In this document: in pieces, positions 1-8,606 of the stretch | Layout: each line of letters opens with the position of its first letter | How positions within the stretch are numbered: the stretch's first letter is position 1 | NCBI RefSeq assembly: GCF_017939615.1 | Contig: NZ_JAGKSR010000001.1 | Span: 1,550,001 to 1,614,000, forward strand | Reading direction: 5' to 3' | Source: Microbacterium sp. BLY | GTDB lineage: Bacteria; Actinomycetota; Actinomycetes; Actinomycetales; Microbacteriaceae | Length of the DNA: 64,000 nt | Translations under genes and position numbers: made by a program | Notes under the pieces: model-generated | Seen by the model: the letters and a program-made list of their open reading frames with translations, nothing else | What the model was told of the DNA's origin: nothing | The model's database searches: none

Positions 1-482
1 ACAGCGTCCTGCAGGACCTCGGCCTCATCGACGGCCAGGTCAACTGGTTCACGAACCAGTGGTCGTTCTACGCGATCGTGCTGCTGAACGTCGTCCACCA
101 CGGCTTCCCGTTCGTGGCGATCACCGTGCTCGCCGGCCTGCTCGGCGTCTCGAAGGAGATGCTCGAGGCCGCGGCGCTCGACGGAGCCGGTGCCTGGCGT
201 CGCTTCTGGAAGATCATCTTCCCGACGCTCAAGCCCGTCTTCTCCGTCGTCATCATCCTGTCGACCATCTGGGACTTCAAGGTCTTCGCGCAGGTCTACC
301 TCATGCCCGGCGGCAGCGGCGGCAACCGTCAGGTGCTCAACCTCGGCGTGTGGTCGTACGTCGAATCGTTCGGCCAGAACCGGTACGGCTTCGGCGCCGC
401 GCTCGCGGTGCTGCTCACCCTCGTGCTGATCGGCATCACGATCGTGTACATCCGCTCCCTCATGAAGGAGGACGAGCTGTGA
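1..482 (+). CDS. Sugar ABC transporter permease (MalF/UgpA type), 3' part
   Basis: This is the C-terminal ~159 residues of a carbohydrate ABC importer membrane subunit; the 5' end lies before the window. The reading frame (codons from position 3) is open from the window edge. It carries the permease EAA loop (EAAALDGAGAWRRFWKIIFP, nt ~165-225), which docks on the cytoplasmic ATPase, followed by two hydrophobic helices. The stop (480-482) overlaps the GTG of the next permease, so the two are translationally coupled, as in MalF-MalG pairs. No ATPase gene is nearby; such importers often share a MsiK-type ATPase encoded elsewhere (family knowledge). The substrate is not shown by this sequence, but the downstream NagZ-like hydrolase suggests amino sugars or chitobiose-like oligosaccharides (inference). 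Confidence 0.93.
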   Translation, partial: SVLQDLGLIDGQVNWFTNQWSFYAIVLLNVVHHGFPFVAITVLAGLLGVSKEMLEAAALDGAGAWRRFWKIIFPTLKPVFSVVIILSTIWDFKVFAQVYLMPGGSGGNRQVLNLGVWSYVESFGQNRYGFGAALAVLLTLVLIGITIVYIRSLMKEDEL

Positions 483-1312
483 ACCCCCGCCCCAGGCTCC
501 GGTCGCGCATCGGACTCGGCATCGGCGTCGCCGCCGTCCTCGTCTTCACGCTGTTCCCCGTGTACTGGATGGTCTCCAGCGCGTTCGACGCCAAGGCCTC
601 CAGCGGTGGGCAGTCGCTGCTCCCGCAGGAGTTCACGTGGGACAACTTCGCGTTCGTCCTCACCGAGGGCGGCTTCGGCACGTACCTGCGCAACTCCGCG
701 ATCGTGGCGCTCGTCACGGTGCTGGTCAGCGCCATCGTCTGCCTGCTCGCGGCGGTCGCCGTCGCGCGGTTCCGGTTCAAGTTCCGCACCACGGTCCTGA
801 TGATGATCCTCGTGGTGCAGATGGTGCCGCTCGAGGCGCTCGTCATCCCGCTGTTCCTCCAGGTCAAGAGCCTCGGCCTGCTCAACAGCATCATCGGCCT
901 CATGGTGGTCTACGTGGCCCTGTCGCTCGCGTTCGGCATCTGGATGCTGCGCGGCTTCGTCGCGGCCGTGCCGGTCGAGCTCGAGGAGGCCGCGTACATC
1001 GACGGCGCGAGCTGGTGGCGGATGTTCCGCTCCATCCTGCTGCCGCTCGTGATGCCCGGTCTCGTCGCGACGAGCATCTTCAGCTTCATCACGGCCTGGA
1101 ACGAGTTCATCTTCGCCATGACGATCCTGGGCGCGCAGACCGACCAGTACACGGTCTCCATCGGACTCAAGTCGTTCTTCGGCCTGTACTCCAACGACTG
1201 GGGCAGCATCATGGCCGCGTCGACGATCATCACCGTCCCGGTCATGATCTTCTTCGTGATCGTCCAGCGCCGGCTCTCCGCGGGCATGGTGGCGGGAGCG
1301 GTGAAGGGATGA
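479..1312 (+). CDS. Sugar ABC transporter permease (MalG type)
   Basis: This 277-residue inner-membrane subunit of a carbohydrate ABC importer pairs with the permease upstream. The GTG start at 479 overlaps the previous TGA by two bases. An N-terminal helix (residues ~10-30) ends in FPVYWM, typical of MalG-like permeases. About five further hydrophobic helices follow, and the EAA coupling loop (EEAAYIDGASWWRMFRSILLP) lies near residues 168-188. Length and topology fit the BPD_transp_1 family. The stop overlaps the ATG of the GH3 hydrolase gene (ATGA), so uptake and hydrolysis look co-transcribed. The imported sugar is inferred only from that neighbour. Confidence 0.94.
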   Translation: MNPRPRLRSRIGLGIGVAAVLVFTLFPVYWMVSSAFDAKASSGGQSLLPQEFTWDNFAFVLTEGGFGTYLRNSAIVALVTVLVSAIVCLLAAVAVARFRFKFRTTVLMMILVVQMVPLEALVIPLFLQVKSLGLLNSIIGLMVVYVALSLAFGIWMLRGFVAAVPVELEEAAYIDGASWWRMFRSILLPLVMPGLVATSIFSFITAWNEFIFAMTILGAQTDQYTVSIGLKSFFGLYSNDWGSIMAASTIITVPVMIFFVIVQRRLSAGMVAGAVKG

Positions 1313-2814
1313 CCGACGACCTCGAGCGCCTCGCGAACGGCGTGCTCTGGCCCGGGTTCTTCGGCACCACCGCACCCGAGTGGCTCCGGGAGGAGCTGCG
1401 CGATGGGCTGGCCGGGGTCGTGTACTTCGGCCAGAACGTCGGAGAGGGACTGTCGGCACTCAGCGCGCAGATCCTCCACGCGAACCCGGACGCCTTGATC
1501 GGCGTGGACGAGGAGGGCGGGAGCGTGACCCGTCTGGAGTCCGCGACCGGCTCGACGCTCCCCGGAGCGGCGCAGCTGGGTGCCCTCGACGATGTCGACG
1601 CCTCGGAGCGCACCGGCGCGGAGCTCGCCCGTCGCGTGCGCGCGGTGGGGGCCAACGTCGTGCTCGGTCCGGTCGCCGACGTCAACACCGACCCCCGCAA
1701 TCCCGTCATCGGCGTGCGGTCGTTCGGCTCCGAAGAGGCCCTCGTGACGCGCCACGTCGTCGCCACGGTCGACGGCATCCAGGACGGCGGCGTCGCCGCG
1801 TGCGTCAAGCACTTCCCCGGGCACGGGGACACCCATCTCGATTCGCACCACGCCCTGCCCGAGATCGCCCTCGACGTTGCCGAGTACGAGCGCGTGCACC
1901 TCGCGCCCTTCCGCGCCGCCGTCGAAGCGGGCGTCGACGCCATCATGACCGCGCACATCGTCGTGCCCGCGTGGGGCGCGCAGCCGGCGACCCTCAACCC
2001 GCGCGTGCTCGGCATGCTGCGGGAGTGGGGCTTCGAGGGCGTCATCATCACCGACGCGCTCGACATGGCCGCGATCAGGGAGACCGTCGGACTCGGCGGG
2101 GGCGCGGCGCTCGCGCTGGCCGCCGGTGCCGACCTCCTCTGCATCGGCAACCCGACGAACCCCGGTGACGCCGCGCTCCCCGATCAGGACCGGCGCGACT
2201 TCCTCGCCGCGCGTGACGGGATCGTCGCGGCCCTGCGCGACGGCACGCTCGCGCGGGAGCGGGTGGAGGAGGCCGCCGCCCGGGTGTCGGCACTCGCCGC
2301 TCGGCTGCGCGCCGGCACGCCGCTCGACGCGGCCGCACCGTTCGACGCCGCGGAGATCGTCCGTCGGGCTGTAGCGCTCGACGGAGGCGCTCCGGAGACC
2401 GCCGACGCCCTCGCGGTGATCGACGCCCGCCGACGCTCGACACTCGCCGTGGACAGCGCCGCCTCCTACGTGGCGGACGCGCTGGCGGGTGACGGCCTCC
2501 GGGTGCGACTGGACGTGGCCGCGCGGTCCGTGGACGAGCAGGATGCCGTGATCGACGAGGTCGCCGCGGCGCCCGGCACGACGGTCGTCCTGGTCGACCG
2601 TCCCGACGCCGAACCGGCGCAGCGCGCCCTCATCGAGCGGACGGCGGCCCGCGATCCGCACGCGGTCGTGGTGAACGTCGGTCTGCCCGTGCAGCAGCCG
2701 CTGCCGCTGCCGACCGTCGAGGTCGGTGCCGCCAGCCGGCTGGGCGCGCAGACCGCACGGGAGGCCCTGCTCGGGCGCTTCCGGCCCCGACAGAGGACGA
2801 CCGCCGCCGGTTGA
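1309..2814 (+). CDS. Glycoside hydrolase family 3, NagZ-type beta-N-acetylglucosaminidase
   Basis: This 501-residue cytoplasmic-type enzyme (no signal peptide) is predicted to remove terminal N-acetylglucosamine. The NagZ loop signature KHFPGHGDTHLDSHHALP spans residues ~167-184; its Asp/His dyad serves as acid/base in this GH3 subgroup instead of a Glu. The predicted nucleophile is Asp249 in VIITDALDM. The protein is longer than classical NagZ (~340 residues): residues ~345-500 form an additional domain like those of actinobacterial GH3 GlcNAc-ases, some of which act as phosphorylases (family knowledge). It is coupled by ATGA overlap to the sugar permeases and followed by an RpiR regulator, a context that fits muropeptide or chito-oligosaccharide use. 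Substrate and hydrolase versus phosphorylase mode are not decided by sequence. Confidence 0.9.
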   Translation: MTDDLERLANGVLWPGFFGTTAPEWLREELRDGLAGVVYFGQNVGEGLSALSAQILHANPDALIGVDEEGGSVTRLESATGSTLPGAAQLGALDDVDASERTGAELARRVRAVGANVVLGPVADVNTDPRNPVIGVRSFGSEEALVTRHVVATVDGIQDGGVAACVKHFPGHGDTHLDSHHALPEIALDVAEYERVHLAPFRAAVEAGVDAIMTAHIVVPAWGAQPATLNPRVLGMLREWGFEGVIITDALDMAAIRETVGLGGGAALALAAGADLLCIGNPTNPGDAALPDQDRRDFLAARDGIVAALRDGTLARERVEEAAARVSALAARLRAGTPLDAAAPFDAAEIVRRAVALDGGAPETADALAVIDARRRSTLAVDSAASYVADALAGDGLRVRLDVAARSVDEQDAVIDEVAAAPGTTVVLVDRPDAEPAQRALIERTAARDPHAVVVNVGLPVQQPLPLPTVEVGAASRLGAQTAREALLGRFRPRQRTTAAG

Positions 2815-2828
2815 GACGGGATCAGCGC

Positions 2829-3704
2829 ATGGACGACGACGTTCTGGCCGTGGTGCGGCGCTCCCTCCCCAAGCTGAGCGCGGCGGAGGGACGCGTCGCC
2901 GAGACCATCCTCGGAGACCCGACGCTCGTCGTCGATCTCGCGATCAACGACCTCGCGCAGCTCTGTCAGACCTCGCTCTCGACGGTCGCCCGCTTCGCGC
3001 AGTCGCTGGGATACAGCGGCTACCGGGAGCTGCGGGTGGCCGTCGCCCGCGCGGTCACGCTGGCGCAGGCGCAGCAGGCGCGGTTCGGTCTGGATTCCAC
3101 GACGATCGACCGGGAGGACGGGCCGTCGGCCATCGCCGCCAAGCTCGCCGCCCAGGAGATCGATGCGATCGAGAAGACGGCGCGTGCGCTGGACGCGGAG
3201 GCCCTCGACCGGGTGGCCAGGGCCGTGGTCGCCGCCCGGCACATCGATCTGTTCGGTCAGGCCGCGTCGTCGCTGACGGCGCAGGACCTGCAGCTCAAGC
3301 TCTCCCGGATCGGCTGCTCGGTGACGCACTCGGCGGATCCGCACCTCGCGATCACCGCCGCGTCCCTGCGGTCCTCCGCCGATGTGGCGATCGCCTTCTC
3401 GCACGGCGGCGAGACGGCTGAGACCGTCCGGGCACTGGAGGTCGCGCAGGCCACGGGGGCGCTCGCGGTGGCCGTGACGAGCGCGGCCGACTCCCCGCTC
3501 GCGGCGATCGCCGACGTGGTGCTCCTCAGCCAGGCGCAGGAGTCACCGTTCCGGATGGCGGCCATGTCGAGCCGGATCGCGCAGCTCGCGCTCATCGACG
3601 TGCTCTTCGTGCGCATCGTCCAGCAGAGCGGGGAGCATGTCGCGGTGTCCTTGCAGCGGACGCATGACGCGGTGCCTCCGCGCCGCGGGCGCGAGACCGA
3701 CTGA
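2829..3704 (+). CDS. MurR/RpiR family transcriptional regulator
   Basis: This 291-residue regulator has an N-terminal helix-turn-helix (residues ~25-70, including TSLSTVARFAQSLGYSGYREL) and a C-terminal SIS sugar-phosphate-binding domain (~125-265). RpiR proteins sense phosphosugars, and MurR itself senses MurNAc-6-phosphate (family knowledge). The ATG at 2829 is chosen; a TTG at 2811 overlapping the previous stop is in frame and possible. The gene lies 14 nt after the NagZ-like gene and is probably co-transcribed, so it may regulate the transporter-hydrolase-kinase locus. Its stop lies inside a small inverted repeat shared with the convergent kinase gene. Confidence 0.9.
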   Translation: MDDDVLAVVRRSLPKLSAAEGRVAETILGDPTLVVDLAINDLAQLCQTSLSTVARFAQSLGYSGYRELRVAVARAVTLAQAQQARFGLDSTTIDREDGPSAIAAKLAAQEIDAIEKTARALDAEALDRVARAVVAARHIDLFGQAASSLTAQDLQLKLSRIGCSVTHSADPHLAITAASLRSSADVAIAFSHGGETAETVRALEVAQATGALAVAVTSAADSPLAAIADVVLLSQAQESPFRMAAMSSRIAQLALIDVLFVRIVQQSGEHVAVSLQRTHDAVPPRRGRETD

Positions 3705-3719
3705 GGACTCCGTCAGTCG
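3698..3719. terminator. Short convergent inverted repeat containing both stop codons
   Basis: CGACTGA (3698-3704) pairs with TCAGTCG (3713-3719) around an 8-nt loop. The TGA of the RpiR gene and the TGA of the oppositely oriented kinase gene each lie inside one arm. It may act as a weak bidirectional terminator; no T-tract is visible. Confidence 0.4.
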
Positions 3720-4633
3720 ACGTGGTCGCGCGTGCTGGCGATGGCGCGCGTCGCGATGCGGTGCGCGCGGGCGAGGCTTCCCGCCAGCGACAACCCCGTG
3801 AGCACGCCGGCGAGGAAGCCGGCGGCGAAGGCGTCTCCCGCGCCGATCGTCTCCACGACGGGCACGTCCAGGGCATCGCTCTGCGCCCGCTCCGCCCCGT
3901 CGAAGGCCACGGCACCAGCGGGGTCGGTCACGACGAGGTAGCGGGGTTCGGGGAACAGCGCACGGAGGTCGTCCGGCGTGCTCGTGCCGAACACGATCGC
4001 GGCATCCGGGCGGGTGCAGAACACGATGTCGGCGCGGTGGGCCAGATCGGCGAGCAGGGCGCGGGCCTCGTCCTCGCGGCCGCGCCAGAGCGCGGGACGC
4101 CAGTTGAGGTCGAAGCTGACGAGGCGCCCCGGGCGCGGTGCCGCCACCAGGGCCTCCTGGGCGGCGCGCGCCGAGGGCGAGAGGGCGGGCGTGATGCCCG
4201 ACGTGTGCACGAGCGCCGCCTCGGCGAGCAGCGCCGCGACTCCGGGCGACTCCAGCGTCCGCGGCGACAGCGCGGCGGCGGCGGATCCCGCGCGGTAGTA
4301 GTGCATGGTGCCGTCCACCGCGCCGTCCGCGCGCGGCGAGAGCTCCTTGACGTACAGGCCGGTCGGGGCGTCTTGGTCGACCTCGACGGCCCGATCGTCC
4401 ACGCCGTGCGCACGGAGCTCGGCGGTGAGGAAGCGTCCGAAGCCGTCGTCGCCCACGCGCGAGACGACCGCGGCCCGCACGCCGGCGGACGCGAGGGCGA
4501 TCGCGGTGTTCCACTCGGCGCCCGCGAGGGAGCGGTGGAACGTGCGGCTGTTCTCGAGCGGTCCGGCGGTGGCGGCGACGAGGGCGACCATGCCCTCGCC
4601 GAGGCACACGACGAGGGGGGTGGTGTCCGGCAC
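3713..4633 (-). CDS. PfkB family carbohydrate kinase (KDG-kinase-like)
   Basis: This 306-residue ribokinase-fold sugar kinase transfers phosphate from ATP to a sugar. The N-terminal strand VVCLGEGMVALV is followed by the substrate-side GAEWNTAIALASAG segment. A SFDLNWRPALW stretch resembles 2-keto-3-deoxygluconate kinases, and the C-terminal ETIGAGDAFAAGF is the PfkB signature whose Asp is the catalytic base. GTG 4633 is the chosen start because a -10-like TAGTGT (minus strand, 4646-4641) lies seven bases upstream, the leaderless arrangement used repeatedly in this window. The gene converges on the RpiR gene. By context it may phosphorylate the sugar released by the neighbouring importer and hydrolase (inference); the exact sugar is unknown. 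Confidence 0.88.
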   Translation of the reverse strand: MPDTTPLVVCLGEGMVALVAATAGPLENSRTFHRSLAGAEWNTAIALASAGVRAAVVSRVGDDGFGRFLTAELRAHGVDDRAVEVDQDAPTGLYVKELSPRADGAVDGTMHYYRAGSAAAALSPRTLESPGVAALLAEAALVHTSGITPALSPSARAAQEALVAAPRPGRLVSFDLNWRPALWRGREDEARALLADLAHRADIVFCTRPDAAIVFGTSTPDDLRALFPEPRYLVVTDPAGAVAFDGAERAQSDALDVPVVETIGAGDAFAAGFLAGVLTGLSLAGSLARAHRIATRAIASTRDHVD

Positions 4634-4640
4634 GTTCTGG

Positions 4641-4646
4641 ACACTA
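4641..4646 (-). promoter_or_regulatory. -10 element of a leaderless promoter for the PfkB kinase
   Basis: TAGTGT on the minus strand is separated by 7 nt from the GTG start at 4633. There is no Shine-Dalgarno sequence. The spacing matches the other leaderless candidates in this window. Confidence 0.5.
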
Positions 4647-4695
4647 CCGGATGCCGGGTGGCCGCGCGTCGATACCGGATCGCAATCTGCGACCC

Positions 4696-4724
4696 TTGGC
4701 ATCCGCCGGGCCTCTGGGTACCTT
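4696..4724 (+). promoter_or_regulatory. Sigma-70-type promoter for the peptide ABC operon
   Basis: TTGGCA (4696-4701), a 17-bp spacer, then TACCTT (4719-4724). The predicted transcript would start near 4731, leaving a ~70-nt leader with a small hairpin (GTCTCC 4737-4742 / GGAGAC 4758-4763) and AGGGAAGG as ribosome-binding site. Confidence 0.6.
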
Positions 4725-4800
4725 CGAGGAATCACCGTCTCCGCGGCGACGCTGCCCGGAGACGCGCAAGGAAGCGCCCGACAGGGAAGGTCATACACCC

Positions 4801-6474
4801 ATGCACCAGTCAGCCATGCCTCGGCGAGGAATCGCCGTCATCACCGGAGCGACCATCGCCGCTCTCGCTCTCGCCGGATGTGTCGCCAGCGAGCGCGGGG
4901 ACAACGGGTCGGAGGGTTCCGGTGATGTCGACGGCACGTTCGTCTTCGCCGCCTCGTCCGATCCCGCGAGCCTCGACCCGGCGTTCGCGCAGGACGGTGA
5001 GACGTTCCGCGTCTCCCGCCAGATCTTCGAGGGGCTGGTGGGCACCGAGCCGGGGACGGCCGACCCGGCCCCGCTGCTGGCGGAGTCGTGGGAGTCGTCC
5101 GAGGACGGCATGTCCCACACCTTCGCGCTGAAGGAGGGCGTGACCTTCCAGGACGGCACGCCGTTCAACGCCGAGGCCGTCTGCGCCAACTTCGACCGCT
5201 GGTACAACTGGACCGGGCTGGCCGCCTCCGAGGCCTTCGGCTACTACTACAACAAGCTCTTCAAGGGCTACGCCTCCAACCCGGAGGACGCGGTCTACAA
5301 GTCCTGCACGCCGGACGGGGAGAACTCCGTCACGATCGAGCTGAACAAGCCGTTCGCCGGCTTCATCGCCTCGCTGTCGCTCCCGGCCTTCGGCATGCAG
5401 AGCCCGTCGGCCATGCAGGAGTTCGGTGCGGACGAGGTCGGCGGCACCGCCGAGGCCCCGCAGCTGTCCGAGTACGCCATGGGACACCCGGTCGGCACCG
5501 GGCCCTACCAGTTCGAGGAGTGGGCGCCGGGCGAGCAGGTCACGCTCAAGGCCTACGACGACTACTGGGGCGAGCCCGGCCAGATCGACGAGATCATCTT
5601 CCGCACGATCGACGACCCGACGGCCCGCCGTCAGGCGCTCGAGTCCGGTTCGATCGACGGCTACGACCTCGTGGGCCCCGCCGACACGAAGGCGCTGGAG
5701 GAGGACGACTTCACGATGGTGTCGCGTCCCCCGTTCACGATCCTCTACCTCGCCTTCAACCAGGCGATCCCCGAGCTGCAGGATCCGAAGGTGCGTGAGG
5801 CGCTCTCCTACGCGATCGACAAGGACGCCCTGATAAGCCAGGTCCTCCCGGAGGGCACCGAGAAGGCGACGCAGTTCGTCCCGCCGGTGGTCAACGGCTA
5901 CAACGACGAGGTCACGACCTACGACTACGACCCGGAGAAGGCGAAGGAGCTCCTCGCGGAGGCGGGCTACGACGAGTCGAACCCGCTGGCGCTGGACTTC
6001 AACTACCCGGTCAACGTCTCACGTCCGTACATGCCGGACCCCGAGCAGATCTACACCGTCCTGTCGTCGCAGCTCTCCGAGGTCGGCGTGGAGACCACCC
6101 CGGTCTCCGAGGAGTGGGTCGAGTACCTCGACCGCACCACCGGCACCGCCGACCACGGCATCCACCTGCTCGGCTGGACCGGCGACTACAACGACACGGA
6201 CAACTTCGTCGGCGTGTTCTTCGGCCAGAAGAGCTCCGAGTGGGGCTTCGACAACCCGGAGCTCTTCCAGGCGCTGACCGAGGCGCGCGGGGTCTCCAAC
6301 CTCGACGACCAGACGGCGTTGTACGAGGACATCAACGAGATGGTCGCGGAGTTCATCCCCGGCGTCCCGCTCGCGCACCCGGCGCCGACGCTCGCCTTCG
6401 ACCCGCGCGTCGAGAGCTACCCCGCCAGCCCGGTGAACGACGAGGTCTTCACGGACATCGTCCTCACGAAGTAG
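4801..6474 (+). CDS. ABC transporter substrate-binding lipoprotein, family 5 (peptide/nickel type)
   Basis: This 557-residue extracytoplasmic solute-binding protein has a lipoprotein signal: basic start, hydrophobic run and lipobox LALAGC with the lipidated Cys at residue 27, followed by a Gly/Ser/acidic linker. The mature part is a family 5 extracellular solute-binding domain (DppA/OppA/NikA-like), with the usual early segments FAASSDPASLDPAF and ALKEGVTFQDGTPFNAEAV. The ATG at 4801 has an AGGGAAGG Shine-Dalgarno and starts immediately before the signal sequence; an upstream in-frame extension is not credible. It heads the operon encoding two permeases and the fused ATPase. A strong hairpin after its stop probably limits read-through, giving excess binding protein. 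The ligand is likely short peptides but is unproven. Confidence 0.95.
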   Translation: MHQSAMPRRGIAVITGATIAALALAGCVASERGDNGSEGSGDVDGTFVFAASSDPASLDPAFAQDGETFRVSRQIFEGLVGTEPGTADPAPLLAESWESSEDGMSHTFALKEGVTFQDGTPFNAEAVCANFDRWYNWTGLAASEAFGYYYNKLFKGYASNPEDAVYKSCTPDGENSVTIELNKPFAGFIASLSLPAFGMQSPSAMQEFGADEVGGTAEAPQLSEYAMGHPVGTGPYQFEEWAPGEQVTLKAYDDYWGEPGQIDEIIFRTIDDPTARRQALESGSIDGYDLVGPADTKALEEDDFTMVSRPPFTILYLAFNQAIPELQDPKVREALSYAIDKDALISQVLPEGTEKATQFVPPVVNGYNDEVTTYDYDPEKAKELLAEAGYDESNPLALDFNYPVNVSRPYMPDPEQIYTVLSSQLSEVGVETTPVSEEWVEYLDRTTGTADHGIHLLGWTGDYNDTDNFVGVFFGQKSSEWGFDNPELFQALTEARGVSNLDDQTALYEDINEMVAEFIPGVPLAHPAPTLAFDPRVESYPASPVNDEVFTDIVLTK

Positions 6475-6491
6475 GCCTGACCATTTGATAT

Positions 6492-6531
6492 GCCGTGCCC
6501 CGGTTCCGCTCTCGCGGGGCCGGGGCACGGC
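6492..6531 (+). terminator. Large intra-operon hairpin (attenuator or partial terminator)
   Basis: A 12-bp perfect stem (GCCGTGCCCCGG 6492-6503 / CCGGGGCACGGC 6520-6531) has a second CCGC/GCGG stem inside its loop. It sits between the binding-protein and permease genes and probably adjusts expression of the former over the latter or stabilises the upstream mRNA. Confidence 0.65.
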
Positions 6532-6557
6532 GTACCTTCTGATCGACGGAGAACTCT

Positions 6558-7562
6558 GTGCTGCGCACCATCGGCAGGCGACTGCTGTTCCTCATCCCCA
6601 CCCTGTTCGGGCTCAGCATCCTGCTGTTCGCCTGGGTCAGGGCCCTTCCCGGCGGCCCCGCGGTCGCCCTCCTCGGCGAGAAGGCCACCCCGGAGGCCAT
6701 CGCCAGGGTCAACGAGCTCTACGGCTTCAACAAGCCCCTCATCGAGCAGTACTTCATCTGGGTCACCCGTCTGCTGCAGGGTGACTTCGGTACCTCCATC
6801 CAGACCAACCGGCCGGTCACAGAGGAGTTCCTCCGGCGCTTCCCCGCGACGATCGAGCTGAGCGTCGCGGCGCTCATCTTCGCGATCGGCGTCGGCATCC
6901 CGCTCGGATACTGGGCGGCCCGTCGCCACGGCAAGTTCACCGATCACGCGTCGGTCGTGCTGAGCCTCATCGGCATCACGATCCCCGTCTTCTTCCTGGC
7001 CTTCATCCTCAAGTACGTCTTCGCCGTGCAGCTGGGCTGGCTGCCCTCGGATGGCCGGCAGGATCCCCGGATCGATGCCACCCATCCCACCGGCTTCTAC
7101 GTCTGGGACGGCATCATCACGGGGGAGTTCGACGCCGCGTGGGATGCGATCCTCCACCTGATCCTCCCCGCGCTCGCCCTCGGCACCATCCCGCTCGCGA
7201 TCATCGTCCGCATCACCAGGGCGAGCGTGCTGGAGGTGCAGAACGCGGACTACGTGCGGACGGGGCGGGCGAAGGGCGTCGGCTCCGGCACGCTGCGCAG
7301 CCGGTTCATCCTCCGGAACGCCATGCTGCCGGTCATCACGACGATCGGTCTGCAGACCGGACTGCTCATCTCCGGGGCGGTGCTCACCGAGACGGTCTTC
7401 GCCTTCCCCGGCATCGGGTCGTTCCTCGCGCGGGCCATCTTCACGCGCGACTTCCCGGTGCTGCAGGGGTTCATCATCTTCATCGCGATCGCCTACGCCC
7501 TCATCAACCTGGCTGTGGACGTGTCGTACAGCTTCATCGACCCGAGAGTGAGGGTGCAGTGA
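6558..7562 (+). CDS. ABC transporter permease (DppB/OppB type)
   Basis: This 334-residue peptide/nickel-type ABC permease starts with the classical short N-terminal cytoplasmic tail and first helix (FLIPTLFGLSILLFAWV). A large periplasmic loop and five more helices follow. The cytoplasmic coupling loop YVRTGRAKGVGSGTLRSRFILRNAMLPVI (described here as YVRTGRAKGVG...RNAMLPVI, residues ~233-262) contacts the ATPase. The GTG at 6558 follows GGAGAACTCT, an acceptable ribosome-binding site. The gene follows the binding protein by 83 nt across a hairpin, and its TGA overlaps the ATG of a 12-codon leader ORF before the second permease. Confidence 0.94.
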   Translation: MLRTIGRRLLFLIPTLFGLSILLFAWVRALPGGPAVALLGEKATPEAIARVNELYGFNKPLIEQYFIWVTRLLQGDFGTSIQTNRPVTEEFLRRFPATIELSVAALIFAIGVGIPLGYWAARRHGKFTDHASVVLSLIGITIPVFFLAFILKYVFAVQLGWLPSDGRQDPRIDATHPTGFYVWDGIITGEFDAAWDAILHLILPALALGTIPLAIIVRITRASVLEVQNADYVRTGRAKGVGSGTLRSRFILRNAMLPVITTIGLQTGLLISGAVLTETVFAFPGIGSFLARAIFTRDFPVLQGFIIFIAIAYALINLAVDVSYSFIDPRVRVQ

Positions 7563-7600
7563 TGTCCTCCTCCCTCATCCGAAAGGAGGCGCTCGTATGA
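7562..7600 (+). CDS. 12-codon leader-type ORF bridging the two permease genes
   Basis: ATG at 7562 overlaps the TGA of the upstream permease, encodes MSSSLIRKEALV, and stops at a TGA (7598-7600) that overlaps the ATG of the downstream permease. It contains the downstream gene's AAAGGAGG ribosome-binding site. Translation through it could hand ribosomes from one permease gene to the next. It may be chance; no homologue is recognised. Confidence 0.35.
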   Translation: MSSSLIRKEALV

Positions 7601-8562
7601 GCATCGCCCTCCCACCCGCACAGGGACCGTCCGCCGAGAGCGGCGGGAGCATCGACACGGTCGCGATCGCGCAGGCCGACCTGAAGGACGGCGGCGGCGG
7701 CTTCTGGCGCGACGTCTTCCGCCGGCTGCGGCGCAATCCGACGGCGTGGATCGGCGCCGTCATCGTGCTCCTCTTCCTCCTCGTCGCGGTGCTCGCGCCG
7801 GTCCTCGCCCCCTACCCCGAGACCGCGCTCCCCGGGGCGAAGGAGATCACCCCCACGCACATCCCCGGACCAGGGGAGCTGCCGCAGTTCCCGCTCGGTC
7901 TGGACCGGTTCGGCGGCGACGTGCTGTCCAAGCTCATCTGGGGCGCCCAGGCGTCGCTGCTGATCGGCGTCGTCTCCACCGCCCTGGGTCTCGTCGGCGG
8001 CATGATCCTCGGGCTCCTCGCCGGCACCTTCGGCGGCTGGGTCGACACGGTCATCATGCGCGTCGTCGACATCATCCTCTCCGTGCCGAACCTCCTGCTG
8101 GCGGTGTCGATCGCCGCGATCCTCGGGCAGACCCCGTACGCCGTGATGATCGCCATCGGGGCGTCCCAGGTGCCGATCTTCGCGCGACTGCTGCGGGCGT
8201 CCATGCTCCAGCAGCGCTCCAGCGACTACGTGCTCTCGGCGCAGACGCTCGGCCTCGGCCGCGGCCGGATCACGATGTCGCACGTCCTCCCGAACGCGAT
8301 CGGGCCCGTCATCGTGCAGGGCACCCTGACCCTCGCGACCGCGGTGATCGACGCGGCGGCGCTGTCGTTCCTCGGTCTCGGTGGCGGCGGCCCCGCGACG
8401 GCCGAGTGGGGGCGCATGCTCACCTACGCGCAGGCGGAACTGGCGATCGCCCCGTGGCTGGCGTTCCTCCCCGGCATCTGCATCGCCGTCACCGCACTGG
8501 GCTTCACCCTGCTCGGTGAGGCGCTGCGAGAGGCCATGGACCCGAGGACGAGGGCACGATGA
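7597..8562 (+). CDS. ABC transporter permease (DppC/OppC type)
   Basis: This 321-residue second permease of the peptide-type importer has a ~40-residue hydrophilic N-terminus, a segment with FRRLRRNPTAWIGAVIV leading into helix 1 (OppC_N-like), then five helices. The coupling loop YVLSAQTLGLGRGRITMSHVLPNAIGP is at residues ~210-236. AAAGGAGG lies 8 nt before the ATG, the strongest ribosome-binding site of the operon. The stop overlaps a possible ATG for the ATPase gene. Confidence 0.94.
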   Translation: MSIALPPAQGPSAESGGSIDTVAIAQADLKDGGGGFWRDVFRRLRRNPTAWIGAVIVLLFLLVAVLAPVLAPYPETALPGAKEITPTHIPGPGELPQFPLGLDRFGGDVLSKLIWGAQASLLIGVVSTALGLVGGMILGLLAGTFGGWVDTVIMRVVDIILSVPNLLLAVSIAAILGQTPYAVMIAIGASQVPIFARLLRASMLQQRSSDYVLSAQTLGLGRGRITMSHVLPNAIGPVIVQGTLTLATAVIDAAALSFLGLGGGGPATAEWGRMLTYAQAELAIAPWLAFLPGICIAVTALGFTLLGEALREAMDPRTRAR

Positions 8563-8606
8563 ACATCCGTGACGAGGGCGCCGTGCGCGCCGCGAAGGAG
8601 AACGGC

